Shown here one piece after another: positions 51,128 to 59,117 of a stretch of DNA of 64,000 nucleotides. The notes beneath the pieces are model-generated. The model searched no databases. It saw only the letters and a program-made list of their open reading frames with translations, and had not been told where the DNA came from. The DNA is from CAIXDN01 sp964482085 (GTDB taxonomy: Bacteria; Patescibacteriota; Patescibacteriia; 2-12-FULL-60-25), in contig CAYZVS010000002.1 in the NCBI GenBank assembly GCA_964482085.1, forward strand, positions 1 to 64,000, given 5' to 3'. Every line of letters starts with the position of its first letter. Position 1 is the first letter of the stretch. The position numbers and the translations under genes are program-made.

Positions 51128-52948
51128 TTAATTCAACGCCGTGAAGCGCTTTAGGAGGGTCAGGATACGCTCTTGGTCACCAAGTCGCTCCGCCTCTCGC
51201 ATCTCTTGTTCCAACTGCAGTCGCTCCTTTTTCTTGCGATGCAAGTGGAGCGTTCCGGCAGCTGTCTTCAGTTCACGCTTGAGTTCTTCAAGCGATTGCC
51301 CCTGGTACTCGCGCTCCGCCAAGAAGGCTAAAGCATCGAAGTTCTTCATCTCATCCGGCGTCAGGGTAGCCGGAGGACGGATTGTTTGGTTGGCCGCAGC
51401 CAAATCCGCTTGTACGGATATGTCTGGATCATACGCGGAAACAAGACTTCCGTAAAGAGAAGAGAGGTTTACGTCAGAAAAATGCTCTGGAAGCAATTTT
51501 ACGCTCTCCTTAGCCTCTTTCCAGAGATCCGGACGATAGATACACATCGCAATCAATCTCCGCTCAAAAACCCCTTCAGACTGCACAGGTCGCTCTTTAG
51601 GCCTATCAATTGCAGCGAGGGTTGCGGTCATTCCTTCAGACTGAGGAATTTTTATCGGAATCACCGCCTTCTTCACCAACACAAGCGCATCCCTCAGTGC
51701 TTGCTCTCCCACATCAATATCTTTTGCGAGCTTCTTAATCCAATGATCGCGCTCAACAGGGCTCGCAATGCGCTTAACCTCTAAAAGAATATCTCGCGCA
51801 ATCAATTTCTTATCTTCTGGATTTGATGTCGATCGATCACGGAAGGCATTCCGATAAATCCACTCCATGATTCCAACCGCATCTTTAATCGCTTGTTTCC
51901 AAAGCTCAGGATTTTTCCGTACCGCATCATCCGGATCTTTTCCGGCTTCTGGCGGAAGCGTAATCACCTTAATATTAAAATCTTGCGCTCTGGCCAAATC
52001 CAATCCACGCAGCGTTGCGGCATTGCCAGCATTGTCCTGATCAAATGCAATCGCGAGATTTGTCGTAAAACGTTTCAACAATCCAAGTTGTTCCGATGTA
52101 AGCGCCGTTCCACTCGATGCAACAACTTGCGTCACACCAAATTGATGTGAACCAACCACATCCATATTACCTTCTACAATCACCACCAAATCTTCACGAC
52201 GAATCTCCCCTTTGGCTTTATCCAATCCATACAAAACCGCACTCTTGCGATAAATCGATGTCTCCGGTGTATTGACATACTTCGCTTCCTCTTTTGAATC
52301 AACAAGAATACGACCGGTAAAGCCAACAATATTTCCATGCACATCTGCAATTGGAAACATGAGCCGATTTCTGAATCGATCATAAACTCCCGTCCCCTTT
52401 TCACGCTTACCAACAACTCCGGCAAGGATCATCTCTTCTTCTGACACTTCTTTTGCGGCGAGCGCGATAGAAAGCGCGTCCCAAGAATCCGGCGCATAAC
52501 CAATCTGAAAAAGATCAGCCGTTAAATCATCAACGCCACGTTTCGCGAGATACGTTCTCGCATGTTCCGCTTGCGGCGAGTTCTGGAGAGAGGCGCGGAA
52601 AAATCGCATCGTTAAATCGTTCACATCCTGCAAACGTTTTCGCTGCGATGCTTTCTCTCCATCAAACTTTGGCAAAACCACTCCCGTCTTTTGCGCAAGA
52701 AACTCCAACGCTTCACGAAACTCCATTCCCTCCATTCGCATAACAAAGGAAATCGAGTCGCCGCCCTGATCACAGCCAAAACAGTGCCAGCTCTGTCGAG
52801 GCCGTGAAACATAAAAGGACGGAGTTCTCTCATTATGAAACGGACAATTTGCCTTAAATGCTCCAGAACCCCCTGGTTTTAAAGGGATATATTCACTAAC
52901 AACATCGACAATGTCGAGTCGTCCCTTGATATCCTGCACGGCGTCCAT
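51128..52948 (-). CDS. dnaG: DNA primase
   Basis: A 606-residue primase that makes replication primers. The N-terminal zinc finger has CPFH and CFGC. The RNA polymerase core with TOPRIM has VVIVEGNMDVV, SSGTALTSEQ and AFDQDNAGNAA. A C-terminal helical part probably contacts DnaB. I chose MDAVQDIKGRLDIV at 52948 as the family start; in-frame Mets at 52966 and 52993 are possible. The gene leads the dnaG-rpoD-flavoprotein operon. Confidence 0.94.
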   Translation of the reverse strand: MDAVQDIKGRLDIVDVVSEYIPLKPGGSGAFKANCPFHNERTPSFYVSRPRQSWHCFGCDQGGDSISFVMRMEGMEFREALEFLAQKTGVVLPKFDGEKASQRKRLQDVNDLTMRFFRASLQNSPQAEHARTYLAKRGVDDLTADLFQIGYAPDSWDALSIALAAKEVSEEEMILAGVVGKREKGTGVYDRFRNRLMFPIADVHGNIVGFTGRILVDSKEEAKYVNTPETSIYRKSAVLYGLDKAKGEIRREDLVVIVEGNMDVVGSHQFGVTQVVASSGTALTSEQLGLLKRFTTNLAIAFDQDNAGNAATLRGLDLARAQDFNIKVITLPPEAGKDPDDAVRKNPELWKQAIKDAVGIMEWIYRNAFRDRSTSNPEDKKLIARDILLEVKRIASPVERDHWIKKLAKDIDVGEQALRDALVLVKKAVIPIKIPQSEGMTATLAAIDRPKERPVQSEGVFERRLIAMCIYRPDLWKEAKESVKLLPEHFSDVNLSSLYGSLVSAYDPDISVQADLAAANQTIRPPATLTPDEMKNFDALAFLAEREYQGQSLEELKRELKTAAGTLHLHRKKKERLQLEQEMREAERLGDQERILTLLKRFTALN

Positions 52949-52991
52949 GCACGTATCTAAGCGCATTCGTAGCCGATTGTCATTTCCTATC

Positions 52992-53011
52992 ATTCCCGCG
53001 GAGGCGGGAAT
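52992..53011. repeat. REP-like 20 bp palindrome
   Basis: ATTCCCGC-GGAG-GCGGGAAT lies between the divergent dnaG and the 53029 gene. The arms match those of the der terminator at 7680-7699 exactly, with a different four-base loop. The form also fits the ATTCCC-N8-GGGAAT pattern known as dRS3 in Neisseria. Here it has no T run, so it is not a terminator. Confidence 0.6.
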
Positions 53012-53028
53012 CCAGTACCATCAAAATC

Positions 53029-53535
53029 ATGCATATTCGCACCGCAAAAGGTATCGATAAAAACTGGTTCACCGTCACCCGTACCAATGGAACGCTACTC
53101 TCTTGGCATTGGCCGATTGAAGGCACTCTGCTTCCTCACGACTTATGTCACTTCGTGATGGAACAAACCTTTGGTCTCAAACGCGCCGTGTGGGGCCTGA
53201 TCGCCAAAGGCGTTGACTGGCGAGAATTCCACGGCTCCGGAATGCTGCAACGCGCCGATGAATTTGCGCATTCCAAAATCGGTGGCGATGCGTCCGAACT
53301 CATCCAAGCAGAAACGCTCGCCAACTCTTTACGACAGCAATCCATGGTTGGTGATCTTGATGTCGAGGCATTCATCAAACTTGTAAACGAAAATCTCGCT
53401 TCAACAAAATGGCCCGTACCGGAAAATCTGAATGTAGAAACCGTGCGCAAAGCTTTCAACGAATACAAACAGCTCAAAAAACTCTGGGATGGTTTGGAAG
53501 AACGTGAATATCTAGATCTAGAATGGAAAGATTGA
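53029..53535 (+). CDS. Hypothetical protein with LPHDLCHF motif
   Basis: A 168-residue soluble protein with no named family that I recognise. The N-terminal part is beta-like (WFTVTRTNGTLLSWHWPIEG). It is followed by LPHDLCHFVMEQTFGL, where the His-Asp and His spacing suggests a possible metal or catalytic site, and RAVWGLIAKGVDW. The C-terminal half is helical and charged. It diverges from dnaG; a TACCAT box lies 7 bases before the ATG. Confidence 0.7.
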   Translation: MHIRTAKGIDKNWFTVTRTNGTLLSWHWPIEGTLLPHDLCHFVMEQTFGLKRAVWGLIAKGVDWREFHGSGMLQRADEFAHSKIGGDASELIQAETLANSLRQQSMVGDLDVEAFIKLVNENLASTKWPVPENLNVETVRKAFNEYKQLKKLWDGLEEREYLDLEWKD

Positions 53536-53560
53536 CGCTGAATCGACTCACGACTAATCT
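53532..53560 (+). promoter_or_regulatory. Promoter of the 62-residue protein gene
   Basis: TTGACG (53532-53537) and TAATCT (53555-53560) are exactly 17 bases apart. The start codon is 18 bases further, with AGGAGGT in the leader. Confidence 0.65.
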
Positions 53561-53578
53561 CCGCCTAGGAGGTCACGA

Positions 53579-53767
53579 ATGTTCGCGGATGTCAGCATTC
53601 TCTGCATCATCGCGCGCTTGCTCATGAGCGATAACCCTCCTCCGCTCTTCAACGCCCTGCCACACTTTCTGATCATCCTTGGGACCACCTTCACCAAGAC
53701 CCAGTTCATCCGGATGTGCTGGCTCACATGGAGAACCGAGATCCTGAAGGAAAAGCTCAAGAAGTAA
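53579..53767 (+). CDS. Small hydrophobic protein
   Basis: A 62-residue protein with two hydrophobic stretches (about 5-16 and 26-36) and a basic end (TEILKEKLKK). No family recognised. A good promoter, an AGGAGGT ribosome site six bases before the ATG and a hairpin terminator make it a complete small transcription unit. That supports it over the overlapping reading on the other strand. Confidence 0.6.
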   Translation: MFADVSILCIIARLLMSDNPPPLFNALPHFLIILGTTFTKTQFIRMCWLTWRTEILKEKLKK

Positions 53768-53771
53768 CTGA

Positions 53772-53800
53772 AAAGGCCTCCCGCTTCTAGGGAGGCCTTT
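53772..53800. terminator. Bidirectional terminator, small protein and VOC gene
   Basis: An 11 bp stem (AAAGGCCTCCC with its complement) with a seven-base loop between convergent genes. Confidence 0.85.
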
Positions 53801-53804
53801 CTCG

Positions 53805-54203
53805 TTATTCAGCGTTCAAATCCACCGCGTGAATTCCAAACGTATTTCCTTCTGTGTCGATGAAATACCCCTGCCAAGCCATTCCTGGCAAAGCAAATTT
53901 TGGCATAGCTTCCATTCCACCATTTTCAAGAATCTTCTTGGCGATCTCATCGTAATTATCCACGATCATCGTTCCGCAATAACCATTCATCACCGACATT
54001 GGCGGAGCCTTCACACCCCCACGCTTCACAAAGCCACCATTAATTCCACCAGCTTCTTCACGCGGCCCCGTCTCAATCGCCCAATACGGTTCACCCGGCA
54101 TGTCGTATTTAATAATCTTCCAATCAAAGACTTTCGTATAAAAATCTTTAGCGCGTTCAATGTCATCGCAATGAATCTCAAAGTGTCCGAGTCTGTTTGG
54201 CAT
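53805..54203 (-). CDS. VOC superfamily (glyoxalase-like) protein
   Basis: A 132-residue protein of two beta-alpha-beta-beta-beta units. It has GHFEIHCDDIERAKDFYTKVFDW at the start and WQGYFIDTEGNTFGIHA at the end, with His8 and a terminal His as possible metal ligands. VOC proteins include glyoxalases, dioxygenases and antibiotic-binding proteins; the reaction here cannot be told. Confidence 0.85.
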   Translation of the reverse strand: MPNRLGHFEIHCDDIERAKDFYTKVFDWKIIKYDMPGEPYWAIETGPREEAGGINGGFVKRGGVKAPPMSVMNGYCGTMIVDNYDEIAKKILENGGMEAMPKFALPGMAWQGYFIDTEGNTFGIHAVDLNAE

Positions 54204-54236
54204 AAATAGTATGTTTAAGAGTTACATTTCGATTAT

Positions 54237-56321
54237 TTACCGTGTACGTCCATGTCTCAACTTCTTCTCCACCTTCCTCTGCTCCTTCTCCGGCAACGCC
54301 GACTTCCTCGATCTTTTCCGAATCTCTTTCTCCAACTGCATCACCTCATCGCGTAAAATCGCAGCCAACTCAAATTCCAAATTCTTGGCAGCTTCTTTCA
54401 TTTCTTTTTCTTTGTTCTTCAACACAACCTCCAAATCTCGTGATTCACCGGAGAGTTCCAATTTCAAAATCTCTTTCACATCCTTTTCCGTCACCGTCAA
54501 ACCAAGCATGATACGCAAATCCTCTTGCGCCTTAATAATCGTCTTAGGTGTAATCCCATGCAATTTGTTATACGCCAACTGCTTCACACGACGGCGTTCC
54601 GTCTCTTTCATCGCACGCTCCATTGAGCCGGTCATATTGTCCGCGTACAGCAATACAGCGCCTCTCACGTTACGCGCCGCACGACCAATTGTCTGAATAA
54701 GCGACGTCTCCGATCGCAAGAACCCTTCCTTATCCGCATCCATAATCGCGACCAATGAAACTTCCGGCAAATCCAAACCTTCACGCAATAAGTTCACTCC
54801 AATAATCACATCATACGTTCCCTTGCGGAACTCGGACAAAATCTCCAAACGTTCAATCGTTTCAATATCGCTGTGAATATAGCGAACCTTGAACTTCTTT
54901 TCCTTCATGTACTCGCTCAAATCTTCCGCCATCTTCTTTGTTAAGGTCGTCACAAGAACGCGTTCTTTACGCGCAATAACTTCTGGCATGCGATTTGAAA
55001 TCAAATCCTCCACCTGACCCGGATAGCCTTTTTTATCCGGCGTAATTGGCATCACGATAATCTCAGGATCAACAAGACCCGTCGGACGAATAATCTGCTC
55101 GACAATTTGCGCGCTATGCGTGAGCTCATATTTCCCAGGCGTCGCTGATACAAAGATCACTTCCTTCATCTTCTTTTCCAATTCTGTGAATCGAAGTGGT
55201 CGATTGTCCGCCGCACTCGGCAAACGGAATCCGTGCTCAATCAATGTCGCTTTACGCGACTTATCACCTTCCGACATTCCACCAAATTGCGGAATCGTTA
55301 CATGCGATTCATCCACAACTAACAAAAAGTCCTTTGGGAAATAGGAAAACAACGTATCCGGAGCCTCCCCTGGCGGGCGTCCAGACAGCGGCTGCGAATA
55401 GTTTTCTACACCGTTACAGTATCCGAGCGTTTCAAGCAATTCCAAATCGTAATTTGTCTTGCGTTCTAATCGTTCCGCCTCCAACAACAATCCTTTTTTC
55501 TCAAAGTACGCTAGGCGCTCTTTCAACTCTTTACGAATAACCTCGATCGCACGTATGCGTTCTGGACCCATCGTAATAAAATGTTTTGCCGGAAAAATCC
55601 AAACATCTTCTTGTTCGCGTTTCACCTTACGCGTCACCGGATCAATATTCTCGATACGTGTCACAACTCCACGTGGCGCCTCGATACGATAAATCGTTTC
55701 CTCATTTGCCGGCATAATCTCCAACACTTCTCCACGCGATCGAAACGATCCCCGCACCAAATCCGATGGAGTACGCGTAAACTGCATTTCAATCAATCGA
55801 TTCAACGCCCCTTCACGTGAAACGTCATCTCCAATCTTCAATCGTAAAACAACTTTTTCATACGCTTCTGGCGCACCAAGACCATAAATACAAGAGACAG
55901 TCGCAACAATCAAAACATCTTTACGAGTAATCAAGGCCTGCGTCGCGTTATGACGCAAACGATCAATCTCTTGGTTAATCATCGCCTCCTTCTCAATATA
56001 CGTATCACTCTTGGCGATATAAGCTTCCGGCTGATAGTAATCGTAATAAGAAACAAAATATTCTACGGCATTATCCGGAAAGAAATGTCGGAACTCATTA
56101 CACAACTGTGCGGCAAGAGTTTTGTTATGTGCGATAACAAGCGTCGGCTTCTGAACATTCTGAACAACGTTTGCTATCGTAAACGTCTTACCCGTACCCG
56201 TCGCTCCCAAAAGCGTCTGATATCGATACTTCTTCTCTAAGCCCTCCGTCAAAAGCCGAATAGCCTCCGGTTGATCACCGGAGGGCTGGTAGTTAGACTT
56301 TAAGATGAACTTGTCGGGCAT
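54237..56321 (-). CDS. uvrB: Excinuclease ABC subunit B
   Basis: A 694-residue helicase-like damage verifier of nucleotide excision repair. It has Walker A GATGTGKTFTIANV, the beta-hairpin region around YYDYYQPEAYI, the Walker B-type DESHV, GVNLLREGLDLPEV, QTIGRAARN, and a C-terminal UVR motif (about 645-680). I chose MPDKFILKSNYQPSGDQP at 56321; a 160-residue longer reading would run antisense through dusB. It diverges from dusB with 39 bases between starts. Confidence 0.96.
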   Translation of the reverse strand: MPDKFILKSNYQPSGDQPEAIRLLTEGLEKKYRYQTLLGATGTGKTFTIANVVQNVQKPTLVIAHNKTLAAQLCNEFRHFFPDNAVEYFVSYYDYYQPEAYIAKSDTYIEKEAMINQEIDRLRHNATQALITRKDVLIVATVSCIYGLGAPEAYEKVVLRLKIGDDVSREGALNRLIEMQFTRTPSDLVRGSFRSRGEVLEIMPANEETIYRIEAPRGVVTRIENIDPVTRKVKREQEDVWIFPAKHFITMGPERIRAIEVIRKELKERLAYFEKKGLLLEAERLERKTNYDLELLETLGYCNGVENYSQPLSGRPPGEAPDTLFSYFPKDFLLVVDESHVTIPQFGGMSEGDKSRKATLIEHGFRLPSAADNRPLRFTELEKKMKEVIFVSATPGKYELTHSAQIVEQIIRPTGLVDPEIIVMPITPDKKGYPGQVEDLISNRMPEVIARKERVLVTTLTKKMAEDLSEYMKEKKFKVRYIHSDIETIERLEILSEFRKGTYDVIIGVNLLREGLDLPEVSLVAIMDADKEGFLRSETSLIQTIGRAARNVRGAVLLYADNMTGSMERAMKETERRRVKQLAYNKLHGITPKTIIKAQEDLRIMLGLTVTEKDVKEILKLELSGESRDLEVVLKNKEKEMKEAAKNLEFELAAILRDEVMQLEKEIRKRSRKSALPEKEQRKVEKKLRHGRTR

Positions 56322-56325
56322 ACCC

Positions 56326-56353
56326 TTGAAAAATCTGTATTTCCTGCTAATAT
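56326..56353 (+). promoter_or_regulatory. Promoter of dusB, leaderless
   Basis: TTGAAA (56326-56331) and TAATAT (56348-56353) are 16 bases apart, and the -10 ends 7 bases before the ATG at 56361. It is the clearest full promoter among the predicted leaderless genes. Confidence 0.6.
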
Positions 56354-56360
56354 AGGCCAA

Positions 56361-57350
56361 ATGTTGGATTGGAAGCAACTCCCGCGTCCCATCGTCGCCC
56401 TGGCACCCATGGCTGACATGAGCGACCTTCCCTTCTGTCTCGTCTGTAAAGATGAAGGCACGCCTTTGATGTTCCGTGAAATGGTGAGCTCGGAAGCCAT
56501 CGTACGTCTTAATCCCAAGACGCTCAAGATGGCCAGTTTTGACGAGCGTGAGCGTCCACTCGTGCAACAGATCTTTGGCGCTAACGCCGACACCATGGCC
56601 GAGGCCGCTCGCATCATCTACGACCGCTTCAAACCCGACGCCCTCGACATCAACATGGGTTGTCCCGTCTACAACCTTGTATCGAACTTTAACGGCGCCG
56701 CTCTTATCAAAGAACCAGAACGTGCCGCAGAAATCGTCCGCAAAATGAAAGCCGCCGTGCCGATCCCTGTGTCCGTCAAAACCCGCCTTGGCTGGAATCA
56801 AGACACTGACTGCTTAGAATTTGTAAAAGTAATCGCTGACGCTGGCGCAGATCTGATCTCCATGCATGGCCGCACACGCGAGCAAGGTTATTCGGGAAAA
56901 GCTAACTGGCATCGCATTGGTGAAGCGCGCAAAAACGTCGCGCATCTTCCTTTTCTTGTGAACGGCGATATCGTTACAGCAGAACTCGCTCGTGAAGCCA
57001 TGGACATCGCAGGAGCCGACGGCGTCCTCATCGGTCGCGGTGGCCTTGGCAATCCTTGGTTTTTCAAACAAGTAGAGCATTATCTCAAAACCGGAGAAAA
57101 ACTTCCTGATATCACAATGGAGGAGCGTATCGCTGCCGTCCGTAAACACGCAAATCTTCAAGTTGAACATTACGGCGAGCGTGGCCTTGTAAAACTCCGC
57201 AAACATCTTCCGTGGTACTTCAAAGGGTTGAATACCGGCGATCTAAAATCCAAACTCGTACGTATCAGCACCCTCACGGATCTCGACGAAGCCCTAAACT
57301 CAATTGAAGTAGCAGCGATTGACACCCACCTCGCACACTCGCTAGCCTAA
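56361..57350 (+). CDS. tRNA-dihydrouridine synthase (DusB-like)
   Basis: A 329-residue flavoenzyme that reduces uridines in the tRNA D loop. It has ALAPMADMSDLPF at the start, DINMGCPV with the catalytic Cys, SVKTRLGW, SMHGRTREQGYSG, VNGDI, and GADGVLIGRGGLGNPWFF. The C-terminal helical domain contains RKHLPWYFKGL. The HEAT-like gene follows 28 bases downstream. Confidence 0.94.
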   Translation: MLDWKQLPRPIVALAPMADMSDLPFCLVCKDEGTPLMFREMVSSEAIVRLNPKTLKMASFDERERPLVQQIFGANADTMAEAARIIYDRFKPDALDINMGCPVYNLVSNFNGAALIKEPERAAEIVRKMKAAVPIPVSVKTRLGWNQDTDCLEFVKVIADAGADLISMHGRTREQGYSGKANWHRIGEARKNVAHLPFLVNGDIVTAELAREAMDIAGADGVLIGRGGLGNPWFFKQVEHYLKTGEKLPDITMEERIAAVRKHANLQVEHYGERGLVKLRKHLPWYFKGLNTGDLKSKLVRISTLTDLDEALNSIEVAAIDTHLAHSLA

Positions 57351-57378
57351 TCATGCACCTTTGTTGGAGGCACAAGTC

Positions 57379-57852
57379 ATGTCGGAAAAAGATAAAGAAT
57401 TCCGCGCCTTCCACACCGCCAAGATCAACCCGGATCCAGAGAAACGTCGTACGGCCTTTAACAAGGTCAGCAGACGCGGCCTCTTGCTCCGACTCGTTGC
57501 AGAAAGCGAGTATCGCGACTCAAGGCTCTATGCCCTGAACAAACTCGCGCAGCATCGCCCCAAGAACCTGACCTTACAAGAGCAAGAGCATGCGCTCTAT
57601 CTAAAGCTGGCTCAGAACGATCGCGATCCGGAAATACGCGCTATCGTCATGCGTCGTGTCTCGATAGAGGATAGAAACAAACTCATCAGCTCTGCACACC
57701 CAGACGTACGCTTCCATCTGGCGCAGACAACGACGTGGCGTGAAGGGCTGTTGCAGCTTCTCTTGGACGAGGACAAGAATGTCCGCCGTGAAGCTGAGAA
57801 ATCACTCAAGAAAAAAACCCTCCTCCCTGCGAGACCATACACACTGAACTGA
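57379..57852 (+). CDS. Hypothetical HEAT-repeat-like protein
   Basis: A 157-residue basic protein, all helical in appearance. Repeat-like phrases are PDPEKRRTAFNKVS, YRDSRLYALNKLAQH, NDRDPEIRAIVMRRVS, HPDVRFHLAQ and EDKNVRREAEKSLKK, which fit short HEAT or PBS-lyase-type repeats. The length given counts from the ATG at 57379, which has GGAGG eight bases upstream; an in-frame ATG at 57361 lies before that site. TTGACA and TAGCCT 18 bases apart at the end of dusB could be its promoter. A terminator follows. Confidence 0.7.
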   Translation: MSEKDKEFRAFHTAKINPDPEKRRTAFNKVSRRGLLLRLVAESEYRDSRLYALNKLAQHRPKNLTLQEQEHALYLKLAQNDRDPEIRAIVMRRVSIEDRNKLISSAHPDVRFHLAQTTTWREGLLQLLLDEDKNVRREAEKSLKKKTLLPARPYTLN

Positions 57853-57857
57853 ACAAA

Positions 57858-57881
57858 GAACCCCGCTCTCTAGCGGGGTTC
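57858..57881. terminator. Terminator between HEAT-like gene and M23 peptidase
   Basis: A 10 bp stem (GAACCCCGCT with its complement) with loop CTCT between convergent genes; T runs are short. Confidence 0.7.
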
Positions 57882-57889
57882 ATTCGTTA

Positions 57890-59104
57890 TTAAAGACTTG
57901 GTAAAAATTGAGTCGGGTTAACGGGAATACCATTCTGTCTTACTTCAAAGTGCAAGTGTGGACCCGTAGAAAGCCCAGCGCCTGCATCACCAGGTCTTCC
58001 ACCCGAATATCCGATAATATCGCCACGTTCAACATAGGTATCAACTTTTGCCCCAAACTTTGTTAAGTGAGCATACACGGTTGCAATACCACCCGGATGA
58101 ATCACCATCACATAATTTCCATATTGCTTTCCTGTGCGATTAAACGCGACATATCCACCCGCCGCCGATCGTACCGGCGTTCCAACCGGTGTCGGCAAAT
58201 CGATACCCGGATGTTCAAATAATTTGCGGAACGGATAACTCACATCATGAAATATCGCAGAAACTCGCGTCACATTGATTGGCCAGTTCAACAAAATATC
58301 TCCTCGCGCTAACGCTTTGTCGATAGAATCAAGTTTATCCTTCAAACGATTCTCAATCTCTGCCGCATCATCAGCTTCTGTCTGCTTCTGCTGTCTAAGC
58401 TCAAACAAGATCCGTTGAAACTCGGTCTCCTGATCCTGTGTTTCTGATAGCAACGATGACTTTGCAGCTTGATCCTGCTCAAGCGACTGCTGTTCATCTT
58501 GCAATGCCGTCTGCTGATCCTGCAAAGAAGCACGGTATTGTTCCGTCTCCTTTTGTTTTTGTTCCAAACCAGCCTTTAAGTCGCGCACAGCCTCCGTCGC
58601 ATTTGTTAAATCACCTTCAACACGATTTAATTCATCCAATTGAGTAAAAAATTCTGAAAGCGATTGTCTCGCCACAAACGACTCAAGAAGACCAACGCTT
58701 TGCGCATCCTGCAATTCCGCGATCACACCTCCAAGAGCATCCCGTCTCCGTTGCAAACGCTGTTCCTCCGATGTGATTTGTACTTTTAATCGTTGCAGTT
58801 CAAGCGATGCTAAATCAATCTGACTTCGTGTACGCTCAATCGCCAATTGTTTTTCTAAAACACGATTCTCAAGCAAAGCAAGTTGATTCTGCAAAGAGGA
58901 TCGCGCGGCATTCTGCTCATCGATACGAGAACGATACTTTCCAATCACGCCATTAATCTCCTTAATGCGCTGTTCCTTCTGCTTAACCTGTGAGTTCAGC
59001 GCATCGATCTCTTGCTTTGCAGCACCATCTTCTTGCGCCAATACCAAATTCGGGACGATCATCGTCGCCACCAAAAGAACCGCAAGCAATCTATGTCTAA
59101 ACAT
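57890..59104 (-). CDS. M23 peptidase with coiled coil (EnvC-like)
   Basis: A 404-residue exported peptidoglycan hydrolase or hydrolase activator. It has a signal peptide (about 1-23, LLAVLLVATMIVPNLVLA), a long coiled coil (about 27-265) and a C-terminal LytM/M23 domain. The zinc-binding residues are present: HPGIDLPTPVGTPV (His, Asp) and GPHLHFEV (HxH), so it may be an active endopeptidase, unlike EnvC itself. A CATAAT box lies 7 bases before the ATG. Confidence 0.9.
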   Translation of the reverse strand: MFRHRLLAVLLVATMIVPNLVLAQEDGAAKQEIDALNSQVKQKEQRIKEINGVIGKYRSRIDEQNAARSSLQNQLALLENRVLEKQLAIERTRSQIDLASLELQRLKVQITSEEQRLQRRRDALGGVIAELQDAQSVGLLESFVARQSLSEFFTQLDELNRVEGDLTNATEAVRDLKAGLEQKQKETEQYRASLQDQQTALQDEQQSLEQDQAAKSSLLSETQDQETEFQRILFELRQQKQTEADDAAEIENRLKDKLDSIDKALARGDILLNWPINVTRVSAIFHDVSYPFRKLFEHPGIDLPTPVGTPVRSAAGGYVAFNRTGKQYGNYVMVIHPGGIATVYAHLTKFGAKVDTYVERGDIIGYSGGRPGDAGAGLSTGPHLHFEVRQNGIPVNPTQFLPSL

Positions 59105-59111
59105 CCGTCCT

Positions 59112-59117
59112 ATTATG
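59112..59117 (-). promoter_or_regulatory. -10 box of the M23 peptidase gene, leaderless
   Basis: CATAAT on the minus strand ends 7 bases before the ATG at 59104. It lies at the very end of gltX. Confidence 0.4.

Noticed and set aside
53554..53760. 68-residue minus-strand frame opposite the small hydrophobic protein
   Set aside because: It has no ribosome site and lies across the plus-strand promoter and Shine-Dalgarno.
56322..56801. 160-residue extension of UvrB
   Set aside because: It is antisense to dusB, and UvrB proteins start with MPDKF-like sequence.
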